This document shows positions 16,669 to 25,392 of a stretch of 64,000 nucleotides of DNA, piece after piece. The notes under the pieces are model-generated. The model did not search any database. It was given only the letters and a program-made list of their open reading frames with translations, and was not told where the DNA came from. Source of the DNA: Runella sp. CRIBMP (GTDB taxonomy: Bacteria; Bacteroidota; Bacteroidia; Cytophagales; Spirosomataceae); assembly GCF_009905605.1 (NCBI RefSeq), contig NZ_JAAAKZ010000008.1:62001-126000 (forward strand). The letters are read 5' to 3'. Numbering within the stretch: position 1 is the first letter of the stretch; each line of letters begins with the position of its first letter. Made by a program: the position numbers and the translations under genes.

Positions 16669-17829
16669 ATGCTTCACAAGTTTAATGTTTCGGCCCTCAA
16701 TGACTATAGTCAGCAGTTTGCCCATAAAGTTTGCGACGATTTTTTTGCGCATAATTCTGTCGCATCAGGTCAGCACATCCTGAACTTAACGGCAATTCCA
16801 CAAGTGAATTTGTTTATTATCAGTAGTTTATACGATAAATGGAAAGCCGATGCAGAAGCGTTCAAAAGCCCATTTTTTGACTTTGAAAGCAGCGAGGTAA
16901 AAGAAGCGCTCAAGCAGTTTATGAATGTGGTGTCGCGCAAGATTTCGGTAAAAAGAGAGCAGCTTGAGCCTGTTTTGGTGGAAGCCACCAAAGATACGTT
17001 GGTGCTCTTGATTGACCCCAACAGTTATTTCAACGAAATTTTTCGCAATCAGCCCAATTTTACCGTCACCGCCGATACAATTCAGCAACTGCGTAAGTAC
17101 ATTCGATTCAATAAATTTGTGCCGCAGTCCATCGCCGAAGCAATGGCCGACCGGGCGTTTGTGTACGTCAATCAGGCCATTGAATGGTCGGAGCAAGCCA
17201 TTGCGCAACGCACCGCCGAACTAGATTCTATCGACCAATGGGTGGCGGTTTTTTCGGAAAAGGCCGCGTTGGATGCTTCGTCGCTGTTGAAGAAGACGAA
17301 TCGTCCTGAGTCGATTGTGATTCCAGGAGAGCCGCAGGCCGACCAATCGTTTTTTGATACACTGGTAGAGGAGCCAGTGGCCAATCCCGTCAAATTGAGC
17401 GAGCCAGAACCTCTGCGTCCTGTGGATGTCTACGTTCCTCCCGTACCCGCTTTTACGCCCCCCGCCGCGCCTCCCATGCCTCCGACCCTCCACGAAACCG
17501 TGGGTGGAAATGGCAACGCCGCCAAGGAGTCGCTAAACGAGCGTTTCAGAACCGAGCAAGCGTCGATTTCAAGCAACTATCAAAAGCAGCCGATTGCGAG
17601 CATTTCGCAAAATATACCGCTTCACCAGAAATTTATGTTTATTCACCAATTGTTTGGGGGAAGCAACAGCGCCTACGAAAATGCCATTACCGAATTGGAA
17701 CAAGCACCTGATTTTCAAACCGCCCGTGGCCTGATTACCTACAAATTTGCCTCTCAGCATCTATGGGACATGACGGGTGATACCGTGGGCGAATTGTTAG
17801 AAATTGTAAAACGACGTTTTGGGCAATAA
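16669..17829 (+). CDS. Conserved-looking hypothetical protein
   Basis: A 386-residue soluble protein that I cannot assign. The first 190 residues are helical and mixed-charge. They are followed by a proline-rich linker (about 235-285, with PVPAFTPPAAPPMPPT). A C-terminal helical domain of about 95 residues (SLNERFRTEQASI to EIVKRRFGQ) contains IPLHQKFMFIHQLFGG. No signal peptide, membrane segment or enzyme motif is visible. The two-domain layout with a flexible linker suggests a scaffold or adaptor. It is divergent from tdk, 125 bp away, and is followed by an ABC ATPase gene 94 bp downstream on the same strand; a functional link is not evident. Confidence 0.7.
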   Translation: MLHKFNVSALNDYSQQFAHKVCDDFFAHNSVASGQHILNLTAIPQVNLFIISSLYDKWKADAEAFKSPFFDFESSEVKEALKQFMNVVSRKISVKREQLEPVLVEATKDTLVLLIDPNSYFNEIFRNQPNFTVTADTIQQLRKYIRFNKFVPQSIAEAMADRAFVYVNQAIEWSEQAIAQRTAELDSIDQWVAVFSEKAALDASSLLKKTNRPESIVIPGEPQADQSFFDTLVEEPVANPVKLSEPEPLRPVDVYVPPVPAFTPPAAPPMPPTLHETVGGNGNAAKESLNERFRTEQASISSNYQKQPIASISQNIPLHQKFMFIHQLFGGSNSAYENAITELEQAPDFQTARGLITYKFASQHLWDMTGDTVGELLEIVKRRFGQ

Positions 17830-17923
17830 TCGCTCTTTCTTCATTTTAGTTGGGAGTTTCTGCGTTTCTAAGTTTCTTTGTATTTAATAACCGAACCGCA
17901 GAAACTCTTACATACCGCGCCCG

Positions 17924-18550
17924 ATGATTGCTTGCCACAACCTTACGTTTTCGTATTCCCCCCAAAAGCATTTTTCTTTTCCTGATATTGTTTGTAACGA
18001 CCGCGAAGCGCTCTTGATTTTGGGCCAATCGGGCAAGGGAAAAACGACGTTGTTGCATTTAATGGCCTTGTTGTTGCGTCCCGAAGGCGGTCAAGTTTTT
18101 ATCAACAATCAAGATATTACGCCCCTTTCGGTAGCCGAAGCGGCGGCTGTACGCGCAAGTCAAATCGGTATTGTCTACCAACGTCCGCATTTTGTTAGCT
18201 CGCTCAATGTGATGGATAATGTGCTTCTTTCGAGTTACTTAGCCCAAAAACCGCAAGATAAAGTGCGGGCAAAACAGCTTGCGGAGCAATTGGGTTTTGC
18301 CGATCATCTGTCCAAAAAAACCAATCAATTGAGTCAGGGAGAGCAACAACGCGTCAGTATTGCCCGGGCGTTGATGAACAACCCAGCGGTCATTTTGGCC
18401 GATGAGCCTACCTCCAGCCTCGACGACATCAATTGCGATAAAGTAATCGAACTTCTGAAGAATCAATCCGAGCAAATCGGGGCCAGTCTCGTCGTCGTAA
18501 CGCACGACCAACGCCTCAAAGATGCCTTTGCAAAGCAGGTGAAGTTGTAA
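17924..18550 (+). CDS. ABC transporter ATP-binding protein (stand-alone)
   Basis: A 208-residue ABC ATPase with Walker A GQSGKGKT (residues 34-41), Q-loop in YQRPHF, signature LSQGEQQR, Walker B VILADEPTSSLDD and the H-loop in VVVTHDQRL. The subclass resembles LolD/MacB/FtsE-type ATPases that work with FtsX-like permeases in lipoprotein release, macrolide export or cell division. No permease is encoded next to it, so the partner must lie elsewhere. The ATG at 17924 gives a normal N-terminus (MIACHNLTFSYSP). The downstream 258 bp have no recognisable gene. Confidence 0.9.
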   Translation: MIACHNLTFSYSPQKHFSFPDIVCNDREALLILGQSGKGKTTLLHLMALLLRPEGGQVFINNQDITPLSVAEAAAVRASQIGIVYQRPHFVSSLNVMDNVLLSSYLAQKPQDKVRAKQLAEQLGFADHLSKKTNQLSQGEQQRVSIARALMNNPAVILADEPTSSLDDINCDKVIELLKNQSEQIGASLVVVTHDQRLKDAFAKQVKL

Positions 18551-18808
18551 ACTATGGTCAGGAATGTTTATAGTCAAGAAGTGGTTATAGACTGTCAAGA
18601 AATACTCATAATTATAATTAGCCGATTGCCGAAACTTTTCTTTTGAGCACTGTCTTAGAATTATCATCTGTTGCGACGGCACCAATGCCCTACCGCTGTT
18701 TTTTCTCCTGATTAAACATATACATAACTTGCTAAAATTCAATTAATTAAATTGCCTGTAAACTTAATATGTATTAAATTTGTTTCGACTACCAAACAGA
18801 CTTAATAA

Positions 18809-19228
18809 TTGGCAACGGCAGCAGAATTAAAAGTAATGGTAGAGGATCGCCTTAACGAAGCTGAATTATTGTACGAAAACAGGTTTTACGCAGGTGCTTA
18901 TTATCTATCTGGTTATGCTGTGGAATTTGGATTGAAAGCGGTGATTTGTAAACGGTTAAATATTGAGATGTTTGAGAAAAATCCAAGTACAAAAAATATT
19001 GCAAAGACTTTCCAAATACATGACCTAAGTGACTTAATTATATTATCTGGTCTACATCAGGAATTAGAAGACCTAAAAAGTACAGATGCAAGTTTTGCTA
19101 AACTATGGTCTATAGTTTCTGGATGGACCGAACAAAGGCGGTATGATTTTGGATGTAAGCAACAAACATCAAGAAGATTTTTAACATCAGTAAAAACATT
19201 TATGTCATGGATACAACAGCATTGGTAA
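18809..19228 (+). CDS. HEPN-domain-like protein
   Basis: A 139-residue helical protein with the core typical of HEPN domains: RLNEAELLYENRFYAGAYYL then SGYAVEFGLKAVICKR, IHDLSDLI, and a C-terminal helix ending SWIQQHW. HEPN proteins are often ribonucleases or nucleotide-binding partners in toxin-antitoxin and defence systems. The usual catalytic R-x4-6-H motif is not obvious, so it may be a non-catalytic member. The start is TTG at 18809; an internal ATG eight codons later is possible. The downstream gene overlaps it by 22 bp and shares its terminator, so they form a two-gene operon. The region is more AT-rich than its surroundings, which hints at horizontal gain. Confidence 0.65.
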   Translation: MATAAELKVMVEDRLNEAELLYENRFYAGAYYLSGYAVEFGLKAVICKRLNIEMFEKNPSTKNIAKTFQIHDLSDLIILSGLHQELEDLKSTDASFAKLWSIVSGWTEQRRYDFGCKQQTSRRFLTSVKTFMSWIQQHW

Positions 19229-19566
19229 ATAAATTAAAGACTTTATTCTTAAATGAAAAGAGTAAAGGCCTGCTAGTTGATGCAATAGGGTTGGCTCCTG
19301 CATATGGAGGTTTGGTCAGCGACTCTTTTATACTAGGAGTCAGTGCACCTTCTATGGCAATGATTGATTGTTATGATAAAATGGACATTATTATAGATTT
19401 ATTATTTGCCAATTTGAATGAAGCTGAACGGAGAATGATTGATCGCGTGCGTGTATACGATAGTATTAATGAGCTAAAAAGTCATGCCGAAAATGATTTT
19501 GACGACTCATCATGTGCTTGTGAAAGACCCCTGCAATTGAATGCAGCTCTTTATGAAATGGCTTGA
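19207..19566 (+). CDS. Small unknown protein paired with the HEPN-like gene
   Basis: A 119-residue acidic protein without membrane segments. It contains a glycine-containing hydrophobic stretch (GLAPAYGGLVSDSFILGVSA), an acidic centre (DCYDKMDIIIDLLF) and a Cys pair near the end (SSCACE). I do not recognise the family; it lacks the GS-x10-DxD motif of MNT-type nucleotidyltransferases that often accompany HEPN proteins. Its start lies inside the upstream gene (22-bp overlap), which implies translational coupling and a joint function, possibly as partner or inhibitor of the HEPN protein. The stop is followed 23 bp later by a strong terminator. Confidence 0.6.
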   Translation: MDTTALVNKLKTLFLNEKSKGLLVDAIGLAPAYGGLVSDSFILGVSAPSMAMIDCYDKMDIIIDLLFANLNEAERRMIDRVRVYDSINELKSHAENDFDDSSCACERPLQLNAALYEMA

Positions 19567-19588
19567 TTAATATCATTATAAAACAAGT

Positions 19589-19614
19589 AAGGAGGGCTTT
19601 AACCCTCCTTTTTT
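19589..19614 (+). terminator. Intrinsic terminator of the HEPN operon
   Basis: AAGGAGGG (19589-19596), 6-nt loop, CCCTCCTT (19603-19610), followed by a run of T. A textbook GC-rich stem and U tract on the plus strand. Confidence 0.9.
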
Positions 19615-19646
19615 ATGTTAATATTGGCCTATAAACGTACCGACCT

Positions 19647-20684
19647 TTAAAATTTAGGACACGATAGCTGTTTGTCTTTCTTTGAGCGACGATGACGGGG
19701 CGAAGGCTCGAAATCGAAGGTGTAAGCCATCGAAATTTCGTGCGAACCGCCGCTCGGCAATCCCAACGACGAAATCGTAATGTCGTAGCTGTAACCAAAT
19801 GAAAACTTATCTTGGCGATACCCAATCAGGGCAATGAGCGACTCGCGGTTGGTGATGTTGTCAACGTATTTCTTAATGGGCAGCCCACGGTACCAAAGAC
19901 CCAATACGATAGGAGAATAGGTAAGATACACCCCCAAATCTAACTGATCGTATTTGCCCTGAAATTTATAGTTAATGGCGGGTGAAATGCTCATTTCGCG
20001 GTTCCATTCATCCCCCAAACCAGTATAGCCCCCAAACGGAATGACCAACCCTGCATGAATACTTCCTTTGATGGGTAGACGCGTGCCGTCGGCTATCTGA
20101 AAAAATCCTTGCTCTGGGCGGTTAAGGTGGTGCGCTGATACTCCTACCCAATAACGGTCAGAATAAAGCAATAATCCCGTGGCGAAACTCATGTATCCAA
20201 TCGTAGGCGTGCCGTTGGCGGCGAGGGGGTCAGCGGTAGGGTTTCCTGTAAAACCACGGTTGGTGTACTGGTCTCCAAAAGTCAATTCGCGTAGGTCGGC
20301 GCGGCGATTGGCGTAGGTTCCCTGCAATCCCATGCGCAGGGCGGTTGTTTCGTTGAATTTAAGTTGATAGGCGTATTGGGCCGATATTTCGGAAGTTCTC
20401 AAATTGCCCGTTCCCTGACTGTCGTTAACAAACATCAAGCCCACACCGCTATTGACTCCTGAGAAGTAATGGTCAACGGCAAACGAAGTGGTAACGTAGT
20501 TGGCGGCTAGGCCAGGCCATTGGTTACGATAGTTCATCATAACGCGCGGTGCCAAAGCCCCACCAGCAAAGGCAGGGTTAAGATACAAGGGGTTCGCGTA
20601 GAATTGCGAAAATTGAGGGTCTTGCGCTTGCGCAACCCAAAAAGATATACCTAACAGCAGGGTTAAAAGAAGTCTTCTCGTCAT
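19647..20684 (-). CDS. PorP/SprF family type IX secretion outer-membrane protein
   Basis: A 345-residue outer-membrane beta-barrel-like protein with signal peptide (MTRRLLLTLLLGISFWVAQA) directly followed by the family hallmark QDPQFSQFYANPLYLNPAFAG. Many alternating hydrophobic strands follow, and ASGLLLYSD-like and VGVSAHHLNRP-like segments are typical of PorP/SprF. Members act with the Bacteroidota type IX secretion system, often anchoring a specific large adhesin or gliding protein encoded upstream. Here no large adhesin gene is adjacent, so it is an orphan copy. The start is well supported by the signal peptide. Confidence 0.9.
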   Translation of the reverse strand: MTRRLLLTLLLGISFWVAQAQDPQFSQFYANPLYLNPAFAGGALAPRVMMNYRNQWPGLAANYVTTSFAVDHYFSGVNSGVGLMFVNDSQGTGNLRTSEISAQYAYQLKFNETTALRMGLQGTYANRRADLRELTFGDQYTNRGFTGNPTADPLAANGTPTIGYMSFATGLLLYSDRYWVGVSAHHLNRPEQGFFQIADGTRLPIKGSIHAGLVIPFGGYTGLGDEWNREMSISPAINYKFQGKYDQLDLGVYLTYSPIVLGLWYRGLPIKKYVDNITNRESLIALIGYRQDKFSFGYSYDITISSLGLPSGGSHEISMAYTFDFEPSPRHRRSKKDKQLSCPKF

Positions 20685-20953
20685 GATACCAAAGCTACCG
20701 CAAACATTTTGCCAAATTAATCATTAAATCTCCGAGAATTTAACGGATTTTTCAAGCAAATGTTATTTAGGTTTAAAAAAAGGCCCTTGAAAAGATAGAA
20801 TGCAACTTTTAGGGAGGTTTAGATTGGGGGAGATTAGTGAGTTTTATGCGCAGAGATGGCGAAATAGAGCAATTCTGTTCTTTATATTGTAAACTAAAGT
20901 TACTATGGGGCAGTTTGTGAACCTGCTTAACTTAATGTAAAATCATTAAATGA
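20685..20953. other. Intergenic region upstream of the PorP-like gene
   Basis: No convincing gene is present. On the minus strand, just before the PorP start, there is a TAGCTTTG that fits the Bacteroidota -7 box (TAnnTTTG), but it lies only 5 bases from the ATG and has no clear -33 partner, so a promoter cannot be fixed. The rest is AT-rich. Confidence 0.4.
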
Positions 20954-21001
20954 AAAACGCCCATAAAACAGTTGATTAATCAGCTGTTTTATGGGCGTTT
21001 T
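20954..21001 (-). terminator. Strong long-stem terminator of the RND efflux operon
   Basis: An 18-bp perfect stem (20954-20971 with 20984-21001) carrying GCCCATAAAACAG. The 12-nt centre includes the palindrome TGATTAATCA, so nearly the whole element can pair. Read on the minus strand it ends in GTTTTTCATTT. It lies 21 bp behind the AcrB-like stop. Confidence 0.88.
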
Positions 21002-21022
21002 AGTTATTTCCTAAAATGTTTC

Positions 21023-24000
21023 TTACTCCACTACCGTCGAAGTTGTGTTTGTTTTTTGTTCGTTTTCTGTACGTTTTTTCTTGCCCATGCTGATTTTTTC
21101 AATCAAGACAAACAGTACGGGTACTACAAAAATAGCCAGCGACGTGGCGGCCAACATTCCCCCAAATACGGTCCAACCGATGGTCTTGCGTGATTCGGCA
21201 GCGGCACCGCTGGCAAACGCCAATGGCAACACCCCCAGAATAAATGCCAACGAAGTCATGATGATGGGTCGGAGGCGCAACTGTACGGCTTCCAGCGTTG
21301 CTTTGACCAATTCCATACCGCCGTCTACGCGCTCTTTGGCAAATTCCACAATCAAAATGGCATTTTTTGCGGCCAATCCAATCAGCGTAATCAACCCGAT
21401 TTGGGCGTAGATGTTGTTGGATAAGTTGGGTAAAAACGTCAGCGTCAAAATTGAGCCGAAGGCCCCGATGGGAACGGCAAAAAGCACTGAAAATGGAATG
21501 GACCAGCTTTCGTACAAAGCGGCCAAAAACAAAAAGACAAAGACGATAGAAATGGCAAAAATGGTCGTGGTGCTGTCGCCTGCCTTGATTTCTTCGCTAC
21601 TCATCCCCGAAAATTCATAGCCATATCCAGCGGGAAGGGTTTGGGCGGCTACTTCCCGCAGCGCCGTAATCGCTTGCCCACTGCTGAAGCCAGGTTTGGG
21701 CGTCCCGTTGATTTCGACCGACCGGTAAATATTATAGTGGGAAATCAAGGCGGGGTTTTCAACCACTTTTGTCGTGACCAAAGCACTCAGCGGAATCATG
21801 TTCCCTTCGCGGTTGCGTACATAAAACTTCTCAATTTTATCCAACGATGAGCGGAAACTGCTGTCGGCTTGTACCACCACGCGGAAGTTTCGTCCGTAAA
21901 GATTGAAGTCGTTGACGTAATTGCTTCCCAACATGGCCGACAATGAACTGAATACCTCTGAAACCGATACGCCCAGTTTTTTGGTTTTTTCGCGGTCTAC
22001 GTCAATTTTATAGCTGGGAGTTCGGGTGTTAAAAAAGGTGAAGGCCGCGCCGATTTCGGGGCGTTTGGTAAGCGCTCCCAGAAAATTACGGGCTACACCC
22101 TCAAATTGCTGAATGTTATCTGTGCTGGTGGTTTGCTGTATCTGAAACGTAAATCCAGACGTGGCACCCAAGCCCGGAATAGCGGGCGGTGCAATGGCCA
22201 AAACGCGCGCCTCGCGGATGTCGGCGGTGCGTTTTTGGATTTCTTTGATGACACTCTGCACGTGGTGCTCGGCACCTTTGCGCTCGGCCCACGGGTGCAG
22301 GTTGATAAACAGCGTACCAACGTTGGATTTGTTGGAAAAACTGAGCACGTTCAACCCCGCCAAACCACCCACGACCCGTACTTCGGGAATGGATTCTACG
22401 CGGGTCATGATTTCCTTAATCATCGCAATGTTACGTGTGGTAGAAGTTGCTTCTTGCATTTCATAGGTGACAAAAAGGCGCCCTTCGTCTTCAACGGGGA
22501 TAAAACCCGTTGGTTTATTTTTGAACAGAAAAAACAGTCCTACAAACAAACACACCATCATCACCATCACGTAGGGGGTACCTTTGATCCACTTTGCCAC
22601 ACCGCTGGTGTAGGAAATCGACAAGCGCTCGAACCATTTGTTGAATCGGTCGAAGAATTTCTCCATTAAATTCTTCTTATCGGCCGCTCCTTTGGAAGGG
22701 CGAAGCATGGTAGAACACAACGCTGGCGTCAGCGAAAGCGCTACGAAAGCCGACAACAGCACCGAAACGGCAATCGTAATGGCGAACTGCTGGTATAAAC
22801 GCCCCACGATGCCCGGCACAAAACTCACGGGCACAAACACCGCCGCCAAAATCAAGGCGATGGCAATCACGGGTCCAGAAATTTCTTTCATGGCCTTGGC
22901 GGTTGCTTCTTTGGGCGAAAGTTTTTCGTGGTCAATATTGTGCTGAACGGCTTCCACGACCACAATGGCGTCGTCGACGACGATACCGATGGCCAGCACG
23001 AAAGCAAAAAGCGTGAGGGTATTGATGGTAAATCCAAACGGGATAAAAAAGATGAACGTGCCAATGAGTGAAACGGGAATGGCCAGAATCGGAATCAATG
23101 TAGCGCGCCAGTTTTGCAGGAACAAAAACACCACGATAATCACCAAAATCATGGCTTCGCCAAAAGTCTTTAATACTTCATTGATGGAAACCCGGACCAC
23201 TGTGGCAGTTTCGGTCGGCATGACGTAGTCGATGTCTTTCGGAAACGTTTTTTTCATGGTTTCGAGGGCGTTTACTACTCCGTCGTAGGTTTCGAGGGCG
23301 TTGGCACCGGGCGCCTGATAAATCAGAATAAATGCCGCAGGTTTCCCGTTGACAAAGGCGTTTACCCCATAATCAAACTTGCCGAGCTCGACCCGCGCCA
23401 CGTCGCGTAGATACACCACGCGCCCTTCAGCGGGTGAGGAGCGCACCACGATGTCTTCAAACTGTTCTTTGGTGTTTAAGCGGCTGTTGGTCAGTACACT
23501 GTATTCAAATGTCTGGGTGTTGGGTTGCGGATTTCCGCCCACGGTTCCCGCCGCAATCTGAAGGTTTTGCTCCGAAAGTGCCGCCGAAATATCCGCGGGC
23601 GTCATTTTGAGGCTGGCGAGTTTGTCGGGATTTAACCAGATACGCATTCCGAAATCATCGGCGCGCGAAACAATATCGCCCACGCCTTTGACCCGTTGGA
23701 GGGCATCTTTTAGGTAAATATTGGCGTAGTTTCCGATAAATTGCGCATCGTGCGTGCCTTTGGGCGAATAAAGTGCCAATACCACCATGATGCTCGGCTG
23801 ACGTTTCCTGACCGTAACCCCCAAACGTTTGACTGCATCTGGAAGCGAAGGCTCGGCTACGCTGACGCGGTTTTGCACGTCGAGTGCCGCAATGTTGACG
23901 TCGGTGCCCACCTCAAATACCACATTGACGCCGCTTTGCCCGCTGCTCGTACTGGTACTCGACATATAACTCATGCCTGGCACGCCGTTGACTTGGGTTT

Positions 24001-24199
24001 CGATGGCGGTGGTGGTGGTTTGTTCTACCGTTTGTGCATCTGCTCCGATAAAGTTCCCCGAAATCGTCACAGTAGGTGGGGTCACATCTGGATACTGCGC
24101 GATGGGCAGGGTAGATAATGCAATGAGTCCCACCAACACAATCACAATCGACGAGACGATGGCGGTAATGGGCCTTTTGATGAAAATATCTGCAATCAT
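21023..24199 (-). CDS. RND efflux pump inner-membrane transporter (AcrB-like, HAE1 type)
   Basis: A full-length 1058-residue RND permease starting MIADIFIKRPITAIVSS. It has the twelve-helix plan with two large periplasmic loops; the proton-relay Asp pair is visible in the fourth helix (GIVVDDAIVVVEAVQHNI), and FIPVEDEGRLFV and GLAAKNAILIVEFAKE are characteristic HAE1 segments. These pumps export drugs, dyes, detergents or lipophilic metabolites using the proton gradient. It is the last gene of an operon with an outer-membrane channel and an adaptor upstream (62-bp gap), and a strong terminator follows. No regulator is adjacent. The substrate cannot be predicted. Confidence 0.95.
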   Translation of the reverse strand: MIADIFIKRPITAIVSSIVIVLVGLIALSTLPIAQYPDVTPPTVTISGNFIGADAQTVEQTTTTAIETQVNGVPGMSYMSSTSTSSGQSGVNVVFEVGTDVNIAALDVQNRVSVAEPSLPDAVKRLGVTVRKRQPSIMVVLALYSPKGTHDAQFIGNYANIYLKDALQRVKGVGDIVSRADDFGMRIWLNPDKLASLKMTPADISAALSEQNLQIAAGTVGGNPQPNTQTFEYSVLTNSRLNTKEQFEDIVVRSSPAEGRVVYLRDVARVELGKFDYGVNAFVNGKPAAFILIYQAPGANALETYDGVVNALETMKKTFPKDIDYVMPTETATVVRVSINEVLKTFGEAMILVIIVVFLFLQNWRATLIPILAIPVSLIGTFIFFIPFGFTINTLTLFAFVLAIGIVVDDAIVVVEAVQHNIDHEKLSPKEATAKAMKEISGPVIAIALILAAVFVPVSFVPGIVGRLYQQFAITIAVSVLLSAFVALSLTPALCSTMLRPSKGAADKKNLMEKFFDRFNKWFERLSISYTSGVAKWIKGTPYVMVMMVCLFVGLFFLFKNKPTGFIPVEDEGRLFVTYEMQEATSTTRNIAMIKEIMTRVESIPEVRVVGGLAGLNVLSFSNKSNVGTLFINLHPWAERKGAEHHVQSVIKEIQKRTADIREARVLAIAPPAIPGLGATSGFTFQIQQTTSTDNIQQFEGVARNFLGALTKRPEIGAAFTFFNTRTPSYKIDVDREKTKKLGVSVSEVFSSLSAMLGSNYVNDFNLYGRNFRVVVQADSSFRSSLDKIEKFYVRNREGNMIPLSALVTTKVVENPALISHYNIYRSVEINGTPKPGFSSGQAITALREVAAQTLPAGYGYEFSGMSSEEIKAGDSTTTIFAISIVFVFLFLAALYESWSIPFSVLFAVPIGAFGSILTLTFLPNLSNNIYAQIGLITLIGLAAKNAILIVEFAKERVDGGMELVKATLEAVQLRLRPIIMTSLAFILGVLPLAFASGAAAESRKTIGWTVFGGMLAATSLAIFVVPVLFVLIEKISMGKKKRTENEQKTNTTSTVVE

Positions 24200-24261
24200 T
24201 TGGAAAGATTTTTATATTTGCAATTGTCGATTTCTTATTGAAATAAACAATTGTAAATGAG

Positions 24262-25371
24262 TTATTTGTCCGTTTTAATTAGTGCTCCTTCGCGTAAGTT
24301 TTGGACTCCTTCAACGGCGATTTTTTCACCTTCTTTCAATCCCTCTTTCACAATGATTTTGGTCCCCAACGGTTGGCCCACCACAATTCTCCGCTGACTT
24401 ACTTTGCTGCTATCACCTGCAACGTAGACAAAAAACTCGCCCAATTGCTCAGTTACGGCCTTGTACGGAATCACGACCGATTTGGTTGAGGCGCGGTTCA
24501 GTACGCGCACGGTTCCGGTCATGCCCGCACGCAGTAAATTGTCGGGATTAGGAAAAATCAGTCGCGTTTTGATGGTTCCTGTTTGCGGGTCAACGGCGCG
24601 GTCAAGCAATTGAATTTTGCCAGGATGAGGATAAATATCGGGGCCAAAAGCAAGCGTAAATGTTGAGTCTTTGGAAGCTCTATTTTTAAGTAAGGTCGCA
24701 AACCGATAGATTTCTTTTTGGTCGACGCCAAAATCTACGGCCAGTTGTCCATCAGTCGAGACAGTATTCAGCAGGGTTTGTCCTGCCGAAACCGCTGCGC
24801 CGGGTTTCACCAAAGAGATGCCAATTACACCATCAAATGGAGCGTAGACTTTGGTATATCGTACGCTGGTAGATACCGCCGAAATATTGGCCTTGGCGGC
24901 TTCTGCTTGTTTCTTGGCTACTTCGAGTGCGGCGTCGGCATTGTCAACTAATTGCTTGGCTACGGCATCGTTTTTGTCTAATTCATGGTACCGGTCGGCG
25001 TCTTTCTGGGCTTTGTTGACGTTGGCTTCCTGTACTTTCAGGTTGGCCACGGCCTGCTCATAATTGGCCGAATAAAGTTGCGCATCGATGGAGTATAAAA
25101 GCTGTCCTTTTTTCACCCGTGCCCCATCCTGAAAATGTACCCCCGTAATAAAACCTGTCACCTGCGGGCGCAGTTCAACTTGATTGATGGGCGTAATGCT
25201 GGCGGGGTATTCGTCGTAATAAACGGCGTTGGTAGTGGTGACTTCTTCCAACGTCACGGCCACGGCGGGAGGGGCCTGTTGGGCCGCTTTTTGTTCCTCT
25301 TTTTTATCGCAAGAGGTCAGAAAAACGATGGACAATGCGGCGGTAAAGTAGTGTATGGGATTCGAATACAT
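24262..25371 (-). CDS. RND efflux periplasmic adaptor lipoprotein (AcrA-like)
   Basis: A 369-residue membrane-fusion protein with a lipoprotein signal (MYSNPIHYFTAALSIVFLTSC, lipidated Cys at 21). Then come a barrel-sandwich/lipoyl part (PQVTGFITGVHFQDGARVKKGQLLYSID), a helical hairpin (about 95-160), the returning lipoyl half (VYAPFDGVIGISLVKPGAAVSAGQTL) and the beta-barrel and membrane-proximal domains. It joins the AcrB-like pump to a TolC-like channel. It is encoded between those two genes in the order channel-adaptor-pump, 21 bp behind the channel gene. Confidence 0.95.
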   Translation of the reverse strand: MYSNPIHYFTAALSIVFLTSCDKKEEQKAAQQAPPAVAVTLEEVTTTNAVYYDEYPASITPINQVELRPQVTGFITGVHFQDGARVKKGQLLYSIDAQLYSANYEQAVANLKVQEANVNKAQKDADRYHELDKNDAVAKQLVDNADAALEVAKKQAEAAKANISAVSTSVRYTKVYAPFDGVIGISLVKPGAAVSAGQTLLNTVSTDGQLAVDFGVDQKEIYRFATLLKNRASKDSTFTLAFGPDIYPHPGKIQLLDRAVDPQTGTIKTRLIFPNPDNLLRAGMTGTVRVLNRASTKSVVIPYKAVTEQLGEFFVYVAGDSSKVSQRRIVVGQPLGTKIIVKEGLKEGEKIAVEGVQNLREGALIKTDK

Positions 25372-25392
25372 ATAATTCGGAGATTCAGTTTT

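Noticed and set aside
17846-18058. Minus-strand frame over the ABC ATPase start
   Set aside because: It is the shadow of the Walker A region of the plus-strand gene.
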